This document shows positions 49,876 through 57,682 of a DNA stretch of 64,000 bases, piece by piece. The position numbers and the translations under genes are program-made. Source of the DNA: RXIX01 sp003989075 (lineage in GTDB: Bacteria > Pseudomonadota > Gammaproteobacteria > Competibacterales > Competibacteraceae); contig JAKOYN010000061.1 in the NCBI GenBank assembly GCA_029780415.1, positions 62,001-126,000 of the forward strand, given 5' to 3'. The notes under the pieces are model-generated. The model made no database searches, had not been told where the DNA came from, and was given only the letters and a program-made list of their open reading frames with translations. Each line of letters starts with the position of its first letter. The stretch's first letter is position 1.

Positions 49876-50895
49876 ATGATGCCGAGCACGCCGTCGCCCG
49901 TGACGCCGCTAATCGACCGTTTCGGTCGCCAGGTCACTTATGTGCGTTTCTCGGTGACCGATCGTTGTGATCTGCGCTGTGTATATTGCATGGCGGAGCG
50001 CATGACCTTTATGCCCCATGCCCGGATCTTGACGCTGGAAGAACTGGCGACACTGGGGCGAGTGTTTGTAGAACTGGGCGTGCGCAAGATTCGCCTGACC
50101 GGTGGCGAACCCCTGGTACGGCGTAATGTGCTGTGGCTGTTTCGTGAACTGGGTCGCCTGCGGGAACACGGTCTGTCTGAACTGGTGATGACGACTAATG
50201 GTTCACAACTGGAACGGCTGGCCGGCGATTTAAAGTCGGCGGGTGTGGCGCGGGTCAATATCAGTCTGGATAGTCTGGACCCGGCGCGCTTTCGGCGTAT
50301 GACCCGCGTGGGCACATTGGAAACCGTGCTACGCGGGATTCATGCCGCGCGGGCCGCTGGCTTTGCGCGCGTCAAATTGAATGTGGTGGTTCTGAAAGAC
50401 TGCAATCATGATGAAGTCACGGCACTGGCGCGTTTCGCGGTCGAGCATGATCTGGACATCAGCTATATCGAGGAGATGCCGCTGGGTGTGATGGGTGAGC
50501 ATGATCGCGCCCGGTTTTATTATCCGAGCGATGCCATTCGCGCGGATCTGGCGCAGACTTTTAGTCTGGTGGCAACTGCGGAAAACAGTGGTGGTCCAGC
50601 GCGCTATTACCGTATTCCCGGTACGACGACCCGCGTCGGCTTTATTTCCCCGCACAGCCATAATTTCTGTGCCGATTGTAATCGGGTCCGGGTATCGGCA
50701 GAGGGGCGGTTGCTGTTATGTCTGGGGCAGGAGCATTCGGTGGATTTACGTCATGTACTGCGCGCCCATCCGGGTAATGCCGAGCGCTTGAGGCAGAGCA
50801 TTATCAGTGCCCTGCAGTTAAAGCCGCAGGGTCATGATTTCCAGCTCAGCGGTCAGCCGCGCATTCTGCGTTATATGAATCAGACCGGTGGTTAG
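49876..50895 (+). CDS. moaA: GTP 3',8-cyclase MoaA
   Basis: Radical SAM enzyme of the first step of molybdenum cofactor synthesis, 339 residues. The N-terminal [4Fe-4S]/SAM motif is Cys31-Cys35-Cys38 (CDLRCVYC), then RLTGGEPLVRRN and the C-terminal cluster motif FCADCNRVRVSAEG plus LLCLG. The terminal GG-type end is present (NQTGG), as in active MoaA. It closes the nar transcript unit and so ties cofactor supply to nitrate reductase. It overlaps mobB by four bases on the other strand. Confidence 0.95.
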   Translation: MMPSTPSPVTPLIDRFGRQVTYVRFSVTDRCDLRCVYCMAERMTFMPHARILTLEELATLGRVFVELGVRKIRLTGGEPLVRRNVLWLFRELGRLREHGLSELVMTTNGSQLERLAGDLKSAGVARVNISLDSLDPARFRRMTRVGTLETVLRGIHAARAAGFARVKLNVVVLKDCNHDEVTALARFAVEHDLDISYIEEMPLGVMGEHDRARFYYPSDAIRADLAQTFSLVATAENSGGPARYYRIPGTTTRVGFISPHSHNFCADCNRVRVSAEGRLLLCLGQEHSVDLRHVLRAHPGNAERLRQSIISALQLKPQGHDFQLSGQPRILRYMNQTGG

Positions 50896-51404
50896 GCGCG
50901 CGCGAAAGCGGCGATAAAGTCGCTGATCCGGTCGGGATCAGCCAGGGACAGTGCCGGCAGCTCCGGGCGGCCTTGCGCGGCCGGATCAGGCGGCGGATCG
51001 CCCGCGACGGCGATAACGTGCGGATCCCACGGAAAGCGCGGTTGCTGATTCGGTTGGGTGGGGCGCCAGATTTCCAGTTTCGGATAGGCGCCGCTTTTCC
51101 AGCCTTCCACCAGCACCAGATCAACCGGCTGCAGGCGCGCGAGCAGTTCCGGTAGACCCGGCTCCGGGGCATCGCGCAGTTCGTGCCACAGCAGCCAGCG
51201 CTGACCACTGACCAACAGCACTTCTTCGGCGCCGGCCTGGCGATGCCGGTCACTGTCCTTGCCCGGACTGTGTGCGGCGATGTCGTGATGGCTGTGCTTG
51301 ATCGTCGATACGCGCAGTCCGCGCGCGCGCAGGCGCGGCAGCAGGGCAACGATCAGTGTGGTTTTGCCGCAGCCGCTCCAGCCGCTGATACCGAGAATTT
51401 TCAA
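50892..51404 (-). CDS. mobB: Molybdopterin-guanine dinucleotide biosynthesis adaptor MobB
   Basis: GTP-binding partner of MobA, about 170 residues. P-loop GISGWSGCGKTTLIVALLP, then STIKHSHHD, the GKDSDRHRQAGA region, and LVLVEGWKSGAYPKLEIWR. The domain begins immediately at a TTG (51404) with AGGT six bases upstream; the longer frame from 51506 would add unrelated sequence. It is convergent with moaA. Confidence 0.9.
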   Translation of the reverse strand: MKILGISGWSGCGKTTLIVALLPRLRARGLRVSTIKHSHHDIAAHSPGKDSDRHRQAGAEEVLLVSGQRWLLWHELRDAPEPGLPELLARLQPVDLVLVEGWKSGAYPKLEIWRPTQPNQQPRFPWDPHVIAVAGDPPPDPAAQGRPELPALSLADPDRISDFIAAFARA

Positions 51405-51436
51405 TGCTGCACCTGTTGATGACTGGAAGTGTCGAT

Positions 51437-52306
51437 TCAATATGTATTGCCCAGAGTCGCGACCATGGCCCGGGCGGCATTGGACAGGGTGCGGCCGGTG
51501 TGGCACACGACTCCGAGCAGGCGTTGCAAACGCAGCCCGGCGATTGCCAGTTCCACCAGTTCACCATCCAGCATGGTGCGCGGCAGTACACTCCAGCCCA
51601 ACCCGACCACCACCATCATCTTGATGGTTTCCAGATAGTTGGTAGCGAAGGCGACCGGTGGCGCCACGCCCAGCCGCGCCAGTCCCTCCTCGATGATCAG
51701 GCGGGTAAAAGTCGCCTCGCCGGGCAGGATCGCCGGGTGCTCGCCCAGCGCTGCGGCGGCAGGTTCCGGGCCTTGCGCCAGCGGGTGCGTACGTGCCGCG
51801 ACTGCGACCAGCGGATCCAGCCACAGCGGCAGAGCCTGCAGCGGTGGCTCGACGCTCGGCGGCAGGGTGATCACCGCCAGTTCCACCTCGCCGCGCAGCA
51901 CCGCCGCACAGGCAATTTCCGAGTCCATGAAGCGCATGTCCAGTCGCACCTGCGGATAGCGGGCACTGAAACCACGCAGCACCGGTGGCAGGCGATGCAG
52001 GCCGATATGGTGGCTGGTGGCCAGCACCAGTGGCCCGGCAACGCCGCCAGCGAGGTTGCGCAGCGCGCGGCGACTGTCATCGATCTCGGCCAGCACCCGC
52101 CGCGCCCGTGGCAGCAGAACATGGCCGGCCTCGGTCAGGCGCAGCGCGCGGCCCAGGCGATCAAACAGACGGCTCTCAAGTTCCAGTTCCAGCACGGCAA
52201 TGCGCTTGCTCACCGCCGGCTGGGTCAGGTGCAGGTGCGCAGCAGCCAGGGAAAACGAGCCGCTATCGGCGACTGCGATGAAAGCTTGCAGGCTGGCGAT
52301 GTCCAT
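51437..52306 (-). CDS. LysR-family transcriptional regulator, divergent from leuC
   Basis: 289 residues. The N-terminal winged helix (MDIASLQAFIAVADSGSFSL and AAAHLHLTQPAVSKRIAVLE) and a periplasmic-binding-like effector domain (GPLVLATSHHIGLHRLPPVL) are complete. It is transcribed away from leuC with about 130 bases between the starts, the classical position of a leucine-pathway LysR regulator. It may respond to 2-isopropylmalate, but that is inferred from position only. A Cys- and CysB-type role cannot be excluded. Confidence 0.88.
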   Translation of the reverse strand: MDIASLQAFIAVADSGSFSLAAAHLHLTQPAVSKRIAVLELELESRLFDRLGRALRLTEAGHVLLPRARRVLAEIDDSRRALRNLAGGVAGPLVLATSHHIGLHRLPPVLRGFSARYPQVRLDMRFMDSEIACAAVLRGEVELAVITLPPSVEPPLQALPLWLDPLVAVAARTHPLAQGPEPAAAALGEHPAILPGEATFTRLIIEEGLARLGVAPPVAFATNYLETIKMMVVVGLGWSVLPRTMLDGELVELAIAGLRLQRLLGVVCHTGRTLSNAARAMVATLGNTY

Positions 52307-52434
52307 GATGAGCGCGCGACGGAAATTTGATATGCCAATGGTTTATGGGAATCATGAAAAAGATGAATTGGCGTTATGTCAAGCGGCGCCGTAAGCTGGC
52401 CGCCACTGAATGACAGGCTGTGAGGATGACAGGA

Positions 52435-53838
52435 ATGGCCGCTAAGACGCTGTACGATAAGCTCTGGGATGCCCATGTGGTGCACACCGATGCCGATGGC
52501 ACCGCGCTGCTGTATATCGATCGCCATCTGGTGCATGAGGTGACCTCGCCGCAGGCCTTCGAGGGTTTGCGGCTGGCCGGGCGCGCGCCGTGGCGGCTGC
52601 ATTCCATGGTGGCGATGCCCGATCACAACACCCCAACCGATCCGGGCTTTACCACCATCGCCGATCCGGTGTCGCGTGTGCAGGTCGAGACGCTGGATGC
52701 GAATGCCCGTGCGCTTGATCTGCGCTATTTCCCGATTGGCGATGTCCGCCGTGGCATCGTCCATGTGGTCGGGCCGGAGCAGGGCGCGACCCTGCCGGGG
52801 ATGACCGTGGTTTGCGGCGATTCGCATACTTCGACGCACGGCGCGTTGGGTGCGCTGGCCTTTGGCATCGGCACCAGCGAGGTCGAGCATGTCATGGCCA
52901 CCCAATGCCTGATTCAGAAAAAATCCAAGGCGATGCTGGTGCGCGTCGATGGTCAGGCCGGGCCGGGCGTCACGGCCAAGGATATCGTGCTGGCGATCAT
53001 TGGCCGGATCGGCACCGCCGGCGGCACCGGCTATGCGCTTGAGTTTGGCGGTGATGCGATCCGGGCACTGAGCATGGAAGGGCGAATGACGGTCTGTAAC
53101 ATGGCCATCGAGGCCGGGGCGCGCGCCGGCATGGTAGCGGTTGACGATACGACCCTGGAATACGTCAGGGGCCGGCCATTCGCCCCGCAGGGCGAAGTGT
53201 GGGAACAGGCGGTGGCGGCCTGGCGCGATCTGCACAGCGATGCCGATGCAGTGTTTGACCGAATCGTTACGCTGGATGCGGCGACCATCAAGCCACAGGT
53301 GACCTGGGGCACCTCGCCGGAAATGGTTGCGGCGGTGGATGAGTGCGTGCCCGATCCGGCCCGGGAAAGCGATCCAGTCCGGCGCGAGGGCATGGAGCGG
53401 GCGTTGCGCTACATGGGCCTGCAGCCCAACCAGCCGATCAGCACGATCCGGCTGGACCGGGTGTTCATCGGTTCCTGCACCAATTCGCGCATTGAAGATC
53501 TGCGCGCGGCGGCAGCGGTGATCCGCGGGCGCAGCGTGGCTGCGAGTCTCAAGCAGGCGCTGGTGGTGCCGGGTTCCGGCTTGGTCAAGCAGCAGGCCGA
53601 GGCCGAAGGGCTGGATCGGATCTTCACCGCCGCCGGTTTCGAATGGCGCGAGCCGGGCTGTTCGATGTGCCTGGCGATGAATGCCGACCGGCTGTTGCCC
53701 GGCGAACACTGCGCCGCGACCTCCAACCGCAATTTCGAGGGCCGCCAGGGCCAGGGGGGGCGTACCCATCTGGTCAGTCCGGCGATGGCGGCGGCGGCGG
53801 CGCTGGCCGGGCATTTCGTCGATGTGCGCAGCTTCTAG
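52435..53838 (+). CDS. leuC: 3-isopropylmalate dehydratase large subunit LeuC
   Basis: Isomerises 2- to 3-isopropylmalate with LeuD in leucine synthesis. About 467 residues; starts MAAKTLYDKLWDAHVVHTDA. It shows CGDSHTSTHGALGALAFGIG, the [4Fe-4S] ligands in FIGSCTNSRIEDL and EPGCSMCLAMN, and ATSNRNFEGRQGQGGRTHL. The ATG at 52435 has GAGG nine bases upstream. Unusually, a GST-like gene lies between it and leuD. Confidence 0.97.
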   Translation: MAAKTLYDKLWDAHVVHTDADGTALLYIDRHLVHEVTSPQAFEGLRLAGRAPWRLHSMVAMPDHNTPTDPGFTTIADPVSRVQVETLDANARALDLRYFPIGDVRRGIVHVVGPEQGATLPGMTVVCGDSHTSTHGALGALAFGIGTSEVEHVMATQCLIQKKSKAMLVRVDGQAGPGVTAKDIVLAIIGRIGTAGGTGYALEFGGDAIRALSMEGRMTVCNMAIEAGARAGMVAVDDTTLEYVRGRPFAPQGEVWEQAVAAWRDLHSDADAVFDRIVTLDAATIKPQVTWGTSPEMVAAVDECVPDPARESDPVRREGMERALRYMGLQPNQPISTIRLDRVFIGSCTNSRIEDLRAAAAVIRGRSVAASLKQALVVPGSGLVKQQAEAEGLDRIFTAAGFEWREPGCSMCLAMNADRLLPGEHCAATSNRNFEGRQGQGGRTHLVSPAMAAAAALAGHFVDVRSF

Positions 53839-53847
53839 GAGAGCGCC

Positions 53848-54498
53848 ATGCGTGCGCAACTGGTGATTGGCAACAAGAACTATTCGTCCTGGTCACTGCG
53901 TCCCTGGCTGGCGGCGCGCCATGCCGGGATCGCATTCGATGAAATCCGCATCGCGCTGTATACCCCGGAGAGTGCAGCGCAGATCCGCCATTACTCGCCG
54001 TCGGGCAAGGTGCCGGTGTGGTGCGAGGGGGATATGCGGGTGTGGGATTCGCTGGCGATTTGCGAATATCTCGCCGAGCGCGCACCCGCGCTGTGGCCGG
54101 CGGATGCTGCTGCCCGTGCCATAGCGCGTTCGGTCAGTGCCGAGATGCATGCGGGTTTCGCCGCCTTGCGGACCGGCATGACCATGAATGCCCGTGCGCG
54201 CGGTCGCCGGGTGCCGGTCACGCCGGAGATCGCGGCGGATATCGACCGTATCGAGGCCATCTGGACCGATTGCCGCAAGCGCTTTGGCGCTGGCGGTCCC
54301 TGGCTGTTCGGGGCGTTTTCCATTGCGGACGCCATGTTCGGTCCGGTCGTGCTGCGCTTCGTGCCCTACGGTGTGAGCCGCCCGGGGGTGGTGGATGATT
54401 ACGTCGCGACCTGGATGGCCGATGCCCATCTACAGGCCTGGATGGCCGCCGCCGAACAGGAATCCGAAGTGCTCGAACAATTTGAGTGCGGTCGCTGA
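53848..54498 (+). CDS. Glutathione S-transferase family protein
   Basis: 216 residues. The N-terminal thioredoxin-like domain begins LVIGNKNYSSWSLRPWLAAR, with SGKVPVWCEGDMRVWDSLAI carrying the glutathione-binding cis-Pro and Asp-Ser pair. The C-terminal helical domain includes GPWLFGAFSIADAMFGPVV. It follows leuC by nine bases and precedes leuD by 21, so it is embedded in the leu operon. Its substrate is unknown and no direct leucine role is known. Confidence 0.9.
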   Translation: MRAQLVIGNKNYSSWSLRPWLAARHAGIAFDEIRIALYTPESAAQIRHYSPSGKVPVWCEGDMRVWDSLAICEYLAERAPALWPADAAARAIARSVSAEMHAGFAALRTGMTMNARARGRRVPVTPEIAADIDRIEAIWTDCRKRFGAGGPWLFGAFSIADAMFGPVVLRFVPYGVSRPGVVDDYVATWMADAHLQAWMAAAEQESEVLEQFECGR

Positions 54499-54519
54499 AC
54501 ACGGCCGGGAGTTGCCAAG

Positions 54520-55158
54520 ATGACACCGTTTATCCGACTCGATGGCCTGGTGGCGCCGCTGGATCGCGCCAATGTCGATACCGACGCCATCATTCCCAAG
54601 CAGTTTCTGAAATCCATTCACCGTTCCGGCTTTGGCCCGAATCTGTTTGACGAGTGGCGCTATCTGGATCATGGCGAACCGGGCATGGACTGTGCCCGCC
54701 GGCCACTGAATCCGGAGTTCGTCCTCAACCAGCCGCGCTATCAGGGCGCGAGCATTCTGCTGGCGCGGGAAAATTTCGGCTGCGGCTCCTCGCGCGAGCA
54801 TGCGGTCTGGGCGTTGCACGAGTACGGCATGCGCTGCGTGATCGCGCCGAGCTTCGCCGACATCTTCTTCACCAACAGCTTCAAGTCCGGTCTGCTGCCG
54901 ATTCGCCTGCCGGATGCGGTGCTGGATCGCCTGTTTGCGGCGGTCGCAGCCACACCCGGTTACCGCTTGCAGGTCGATCTGCCGGAACAGACGGTCACCA
55001 CGCCGGATGGAAGCGCGTTCGCCTTCGAGATCGACCCGTTTCGCAAGGAATGTCTGCTGAATGGCTGGGACGACATTGGCCTGACCCTGCGCCACGCCGC
55101 TGCGATTCGCGCCTATGAAACCCAGCGCCGGCAGACCGCGCCCTGGCTGTTTGCCTGA
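54520..55158 (+). CDS. leuD: 3-isopropylmalate dehydratase small subunit LeuD
   Basis: Swivelling small subunit that completes isopropylmalate isomerase with LeuC, 212 residues. Family motifs are RANVDTDAIIPKQFLKSI, ARENFGCGSSREHAVWAL and APSFADIFFTNSFKSGLLPI. It is followed after 23 bases by leuB. Confidence 0.97.
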   Translation: MTPFIRLDGLVAPLDRANVDTDAIIPKQFLKSIHRSGFGPNLFDEWRYLDHGEPGMDCARRPLNPEFVLNQPRYQGASILLARENFGCGSSREHAVWALHEYGMRCVIAPSFADIFFTNSFKSGLLPIRLPDAVLDRLFAAVAATPGYRLQVDLPEQTVTTPDGSAFAFEIDPFRKECLLNGWDDIGLTLRHAAAIRAYETQRRQTAPWLFA

Positions 55159-55181
55159 TGGCCTGACCCAAGGAAAAAACC

Positions 55182-56261
55182 ATGACTGCCAAGATTCTGA
55201 TTTTACCCGGTGACGGCATTGGTCCCGAGATCGTCGCCGAAGCAGTAAAGGTGCTGGAATGCCTGCGCCAGGAATACGGTCTGGATGTCGTTCTGGAACA
55301 GGGCCTGCTCGGCGGCTGTGCGGTTGATGCGCTCGGTGCGCCGTATCCCGAACAGACCCAGCGCCAGGCGCGCGCTGCCGATGCCATTCTGCTGGGTGCG
55401 GTTGGTGGGCCAAAGTGGGAGCAGATCGAGCGGCCCTTGCGCCCGGAACGCGGCCTGCTGGCGATTCGTGCTGATCTGGAACTGTTTGCCAACCTGCGCC
55501 CGGCGCTGCTCTATCCGCAACTGGCCAGTGCCTCGGCGCTCAAGCCGGAGATCGTCGCCGGGCTGGATATCCTGATCGTGCGCGAGCTGAACGGTGATAT
55601 CTATTTCGGCCAGCCGCGCGGCATTCGCAAGCTGGACAATGGCGAGCGCGAAGGGTTTAACACCATGCGCTACAGCAGTTCGGAGATTGAGCGCATTGCC
55701 CGGGTGGCCTTTGAGGCTGCGCGCAAGCGTCATCGCAAGCTTTGCTCGGTGGACAAGGCCAACGTACTGGAATCTTCCGAACTGTGGCGCGAGGTGGTCG
55801 AGCGGGTTGGCGCGGATTATCCGGATGTGACGCTGTCGCATATGTATGTTGATAATGCCGCCATGCAGCTGGTGCGCGCACCCAAGCAGTTTGATGTGAT
55901 CGTGACCGGCAATCTGTTCGGCGATATTCTGTCCGATTGCGCCGCGATGCTGACCGGTTCGATTGGCATGCTGCCGTCGGCCTCGCTGGACCGGAATGGC
56001 AAGGGTCTGTACGAGCCGATTCACGGTTCCGCGCCCGATATCGCCGGCAAGGGCATGGCCAATCCGCTGGCGACCATTTTGTCGGTGGCGATGCTGCTGC
56101 GCTACAGCCTCAATCGCCTCGATCTGGCCGAACGGGTCGAGGCGGCGGTCGGCCAGGTGCTGGATCAGGGCTTGCGTACCCTGGACATCAGTGCGCCGGG
56201 CATGACCGCAGTCGGTACCCAGGCCATGGGTGATGCGGTGGTGGCAGCGCTGGCCGGTTAA
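55182..56261 (+). CDS. leuB: 3-isopropylmalate dehydrogenase LeuB
   Basis: NAD-dependent oxidative decarboxylase making the 2-oxoisocaproate precursor of leucine, 359 residues. It begins ILILPGDGIGPEIVAEA and shows LLAIRADLELFANLRP with the substrate arginines, RELNGDIYFGQPRG, NLFGDILSDCAAMLTGSIG and EPIHGSAPDIAGKGMANP. Tight operon spacing with leuD and asd. Confidence 0.98.
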   Translation: MTAKILILPGDGIGPEIVAEAVKVLECLRQEYGLDVVLEQGLLGGCAVDALGAPYPEQTQRQARAADAILLGAVGGPKWEQIERPLRPERGLLAIRADLELFANLRPALLYPQLASASALKPEIVAGLDILIVRELNGDIYFGQPRGIRKLDNGEREGFNTMRYSSSEIERIARVAFEAARKRHRKLCSVDKANVLESSELWREVVERVGADYPDVTLSHMYVDNAAMQLVRAPKQFDVIVTGNLFGDILSDCAAMLTGSIGMLPSASLDRNGKGLYEPIHGSAPDIAGKGMANPLATILSVAMLLRYSLNRLDLAERVEAAVGQVLDQGLRTLDISAPGMTAVGTQAMGDAVVAALAG

Positions 56262-56324
56262 GTGTGGCTGCGCGCGCGGGCGCTGTGGTGTTTCCTGAAT
56301 GATTTTCTGACGTGAGGCGTGTTG

Positions 56325-57440
56325 ATGATGAAGCGAGTAGGCTTGGTGGGCTGGCGCGGCATGGTCGGTTCCGTGCTGATGGAGCGGATGCAGGCGGAAC
56401 AGGATTTCGCCCTGATTGATCCGGTATTTTTCACCACCTCCAACGTCGGTGGCCCTGCTCCGGCGATCGGTCGTGATGTGCCGGCGCTGAAAGATGCCCG
56501 GTCCATCGCCGAACTGAAAGCTCTGGATGTGATCATCACCTGTCAGGGTGGCGATTACACCAACGCGATTTATCCGCAATTGCGCGCTGCCGGCTGGAAA
56601 GGCTACTGGATTGATGCCGCTTCGGCGCTGCGCATGCAGGATGATGCGGTGATCGTTCTCGATCCGGTCAATCGCGCGGTGATTGAGGCTGCCCTGGCGC
56701 GCGGCGTCAAGGATTATATCGGCGGCAATTGTACGGTCAGCCTGATGCTGATGGCGCTGGGCGGGCTGTTTGCCGAGGGTCTGGTGGAGTGGATGAGTGC
56801 CATGACCTATCAGGCGGCATCCGGGGCCGGTGCCCAGAACATGCGCGAGCTGATCGCGCAGATGGGCGCTGTTCATGCGTCGGTCGCCGAGCGGCTGGCC
56901 GATCCGGCCTCGGCGATTCTGGAAATCGATCGCGTGGTGGCCGATACCCTGCGTTCCAGCGAGTTCCCGACGCAGCATTTTGGCGTGCCGCTGGCTGGCA
57001 GCCTGATCCCGTGGATTGATAAGCAGCTCGATAATGGCCAGAGTCGCGAGGAATGGAAGGGGCAGGCCGAAACCAACAAGATTCTCGGCCGCACCGCGCA
57101 GCCGATTCCGATTGACGGTCTGTGCGTGCGGGTCGGTGCGATGCGTTGCCACAGTCAGGCGCTGACCATCAAGCTGAATCGTGATGTGCCGCTGGCCGAT
57201 ATTCACGGCCTGCTCGCCAGTCATAACGATTGGGTGAACGTGGTACCCAACGAGCGCGATAAGTCCATGCGCGAACTGACCCCGGCGGCGGTGACCGGGA
57301 CTCTGCGCGTGCCGGTAGGCCGGTTGCGCAAGCTGAACATGGGACCGGAATACCTGACCGCCTTTACCTGTGGCGATCAGTTGCTGTGGGGCGCGGCCGA
57401 GCCGCTGCGGCGCATGCTGCGGATTCTGCTGGAAGCCTGA
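56325..57440 (+). CDS. asd: Aspartate-semialdehyde dehydrogenase Asd
   Basis: NADPH-dependent reduction of aspartyl phosphate in the lysine, threonine and methionine pathways, about 371 residues. It begins VGLVGWRGMVGSVLMERM and shows IGGNCTVSLMLMALGGLF with the catalytic Cys, TYQAASGAGAQNMREL and the RVGAMRCHSQALTIKL region. GAGG seven bases upstream supports ATG 56325; GTG at 56319 is also possible. It feeds hom (17809-19140). A perfect inverted repeat CGCGCCGG/CCGGCGCG (57455-57479) follows the gene. Confidence 0.97.
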   Translation: MMKRVGLVGWRGMVGSVLMERMQAEQDFALIDPVFFTTSNVGGPAPAIGRDVPALKDARSIAELKALDVIITCQGGDYTNAIYPQLRAAGWKGYWIDAASALRMQDDAVIVLDPVNRAVIEAALARGVKDYIGGNCTVSLMLMALGGLFAEGLVEWMSAMTYQAASGAGAQNMRELIAQMGAVHASVAERLADPASAILEIDRVVADTLRSSEFPTQHFGVPLAGSLIPWIDKQLDNGQSREEWKGQAETNKILGRTAQPIPIDGLCVRVGAMRCHSQALTIKLNRDVPLADIHGLLASHNDWVNVVPNERDKSMRELTPAAVTGTLRVPVGRLRKLNMGPEYLTAFTCGDQLLWGAAEPLRRMLRILLEA

Positions 57441-57682
57441 TCTGGATGAAAAACCGCGCCGGTCATGGTGGCCGGCGCGATGGATGTGGTGTGTGTTGCG
57501 CCGATGCCGTGTATCTGCATCGCCGAAACAGGCTGGAATAGAGTATCTTTAAAGGCAATCTCCGGGACATCGCCCGTGGCGGTTCGGAGTGGGAAAGCCG
57601 TCGGGCGGGTCGCAGCCGGCGGTGGCATCGAAGCCAATCCCGCCGGGAACATGACCCTCCGGCGGCGGAATGGAGACAGGTC

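Noticed and set aside
57455..57479. Inverted repeat CGCGCCGG/CCGGCGCG after asd as an intrinsic terminator
   Set aside because: No T-tract follows on either strand. It may pair in RNA but the evidence does not support a terminator call.
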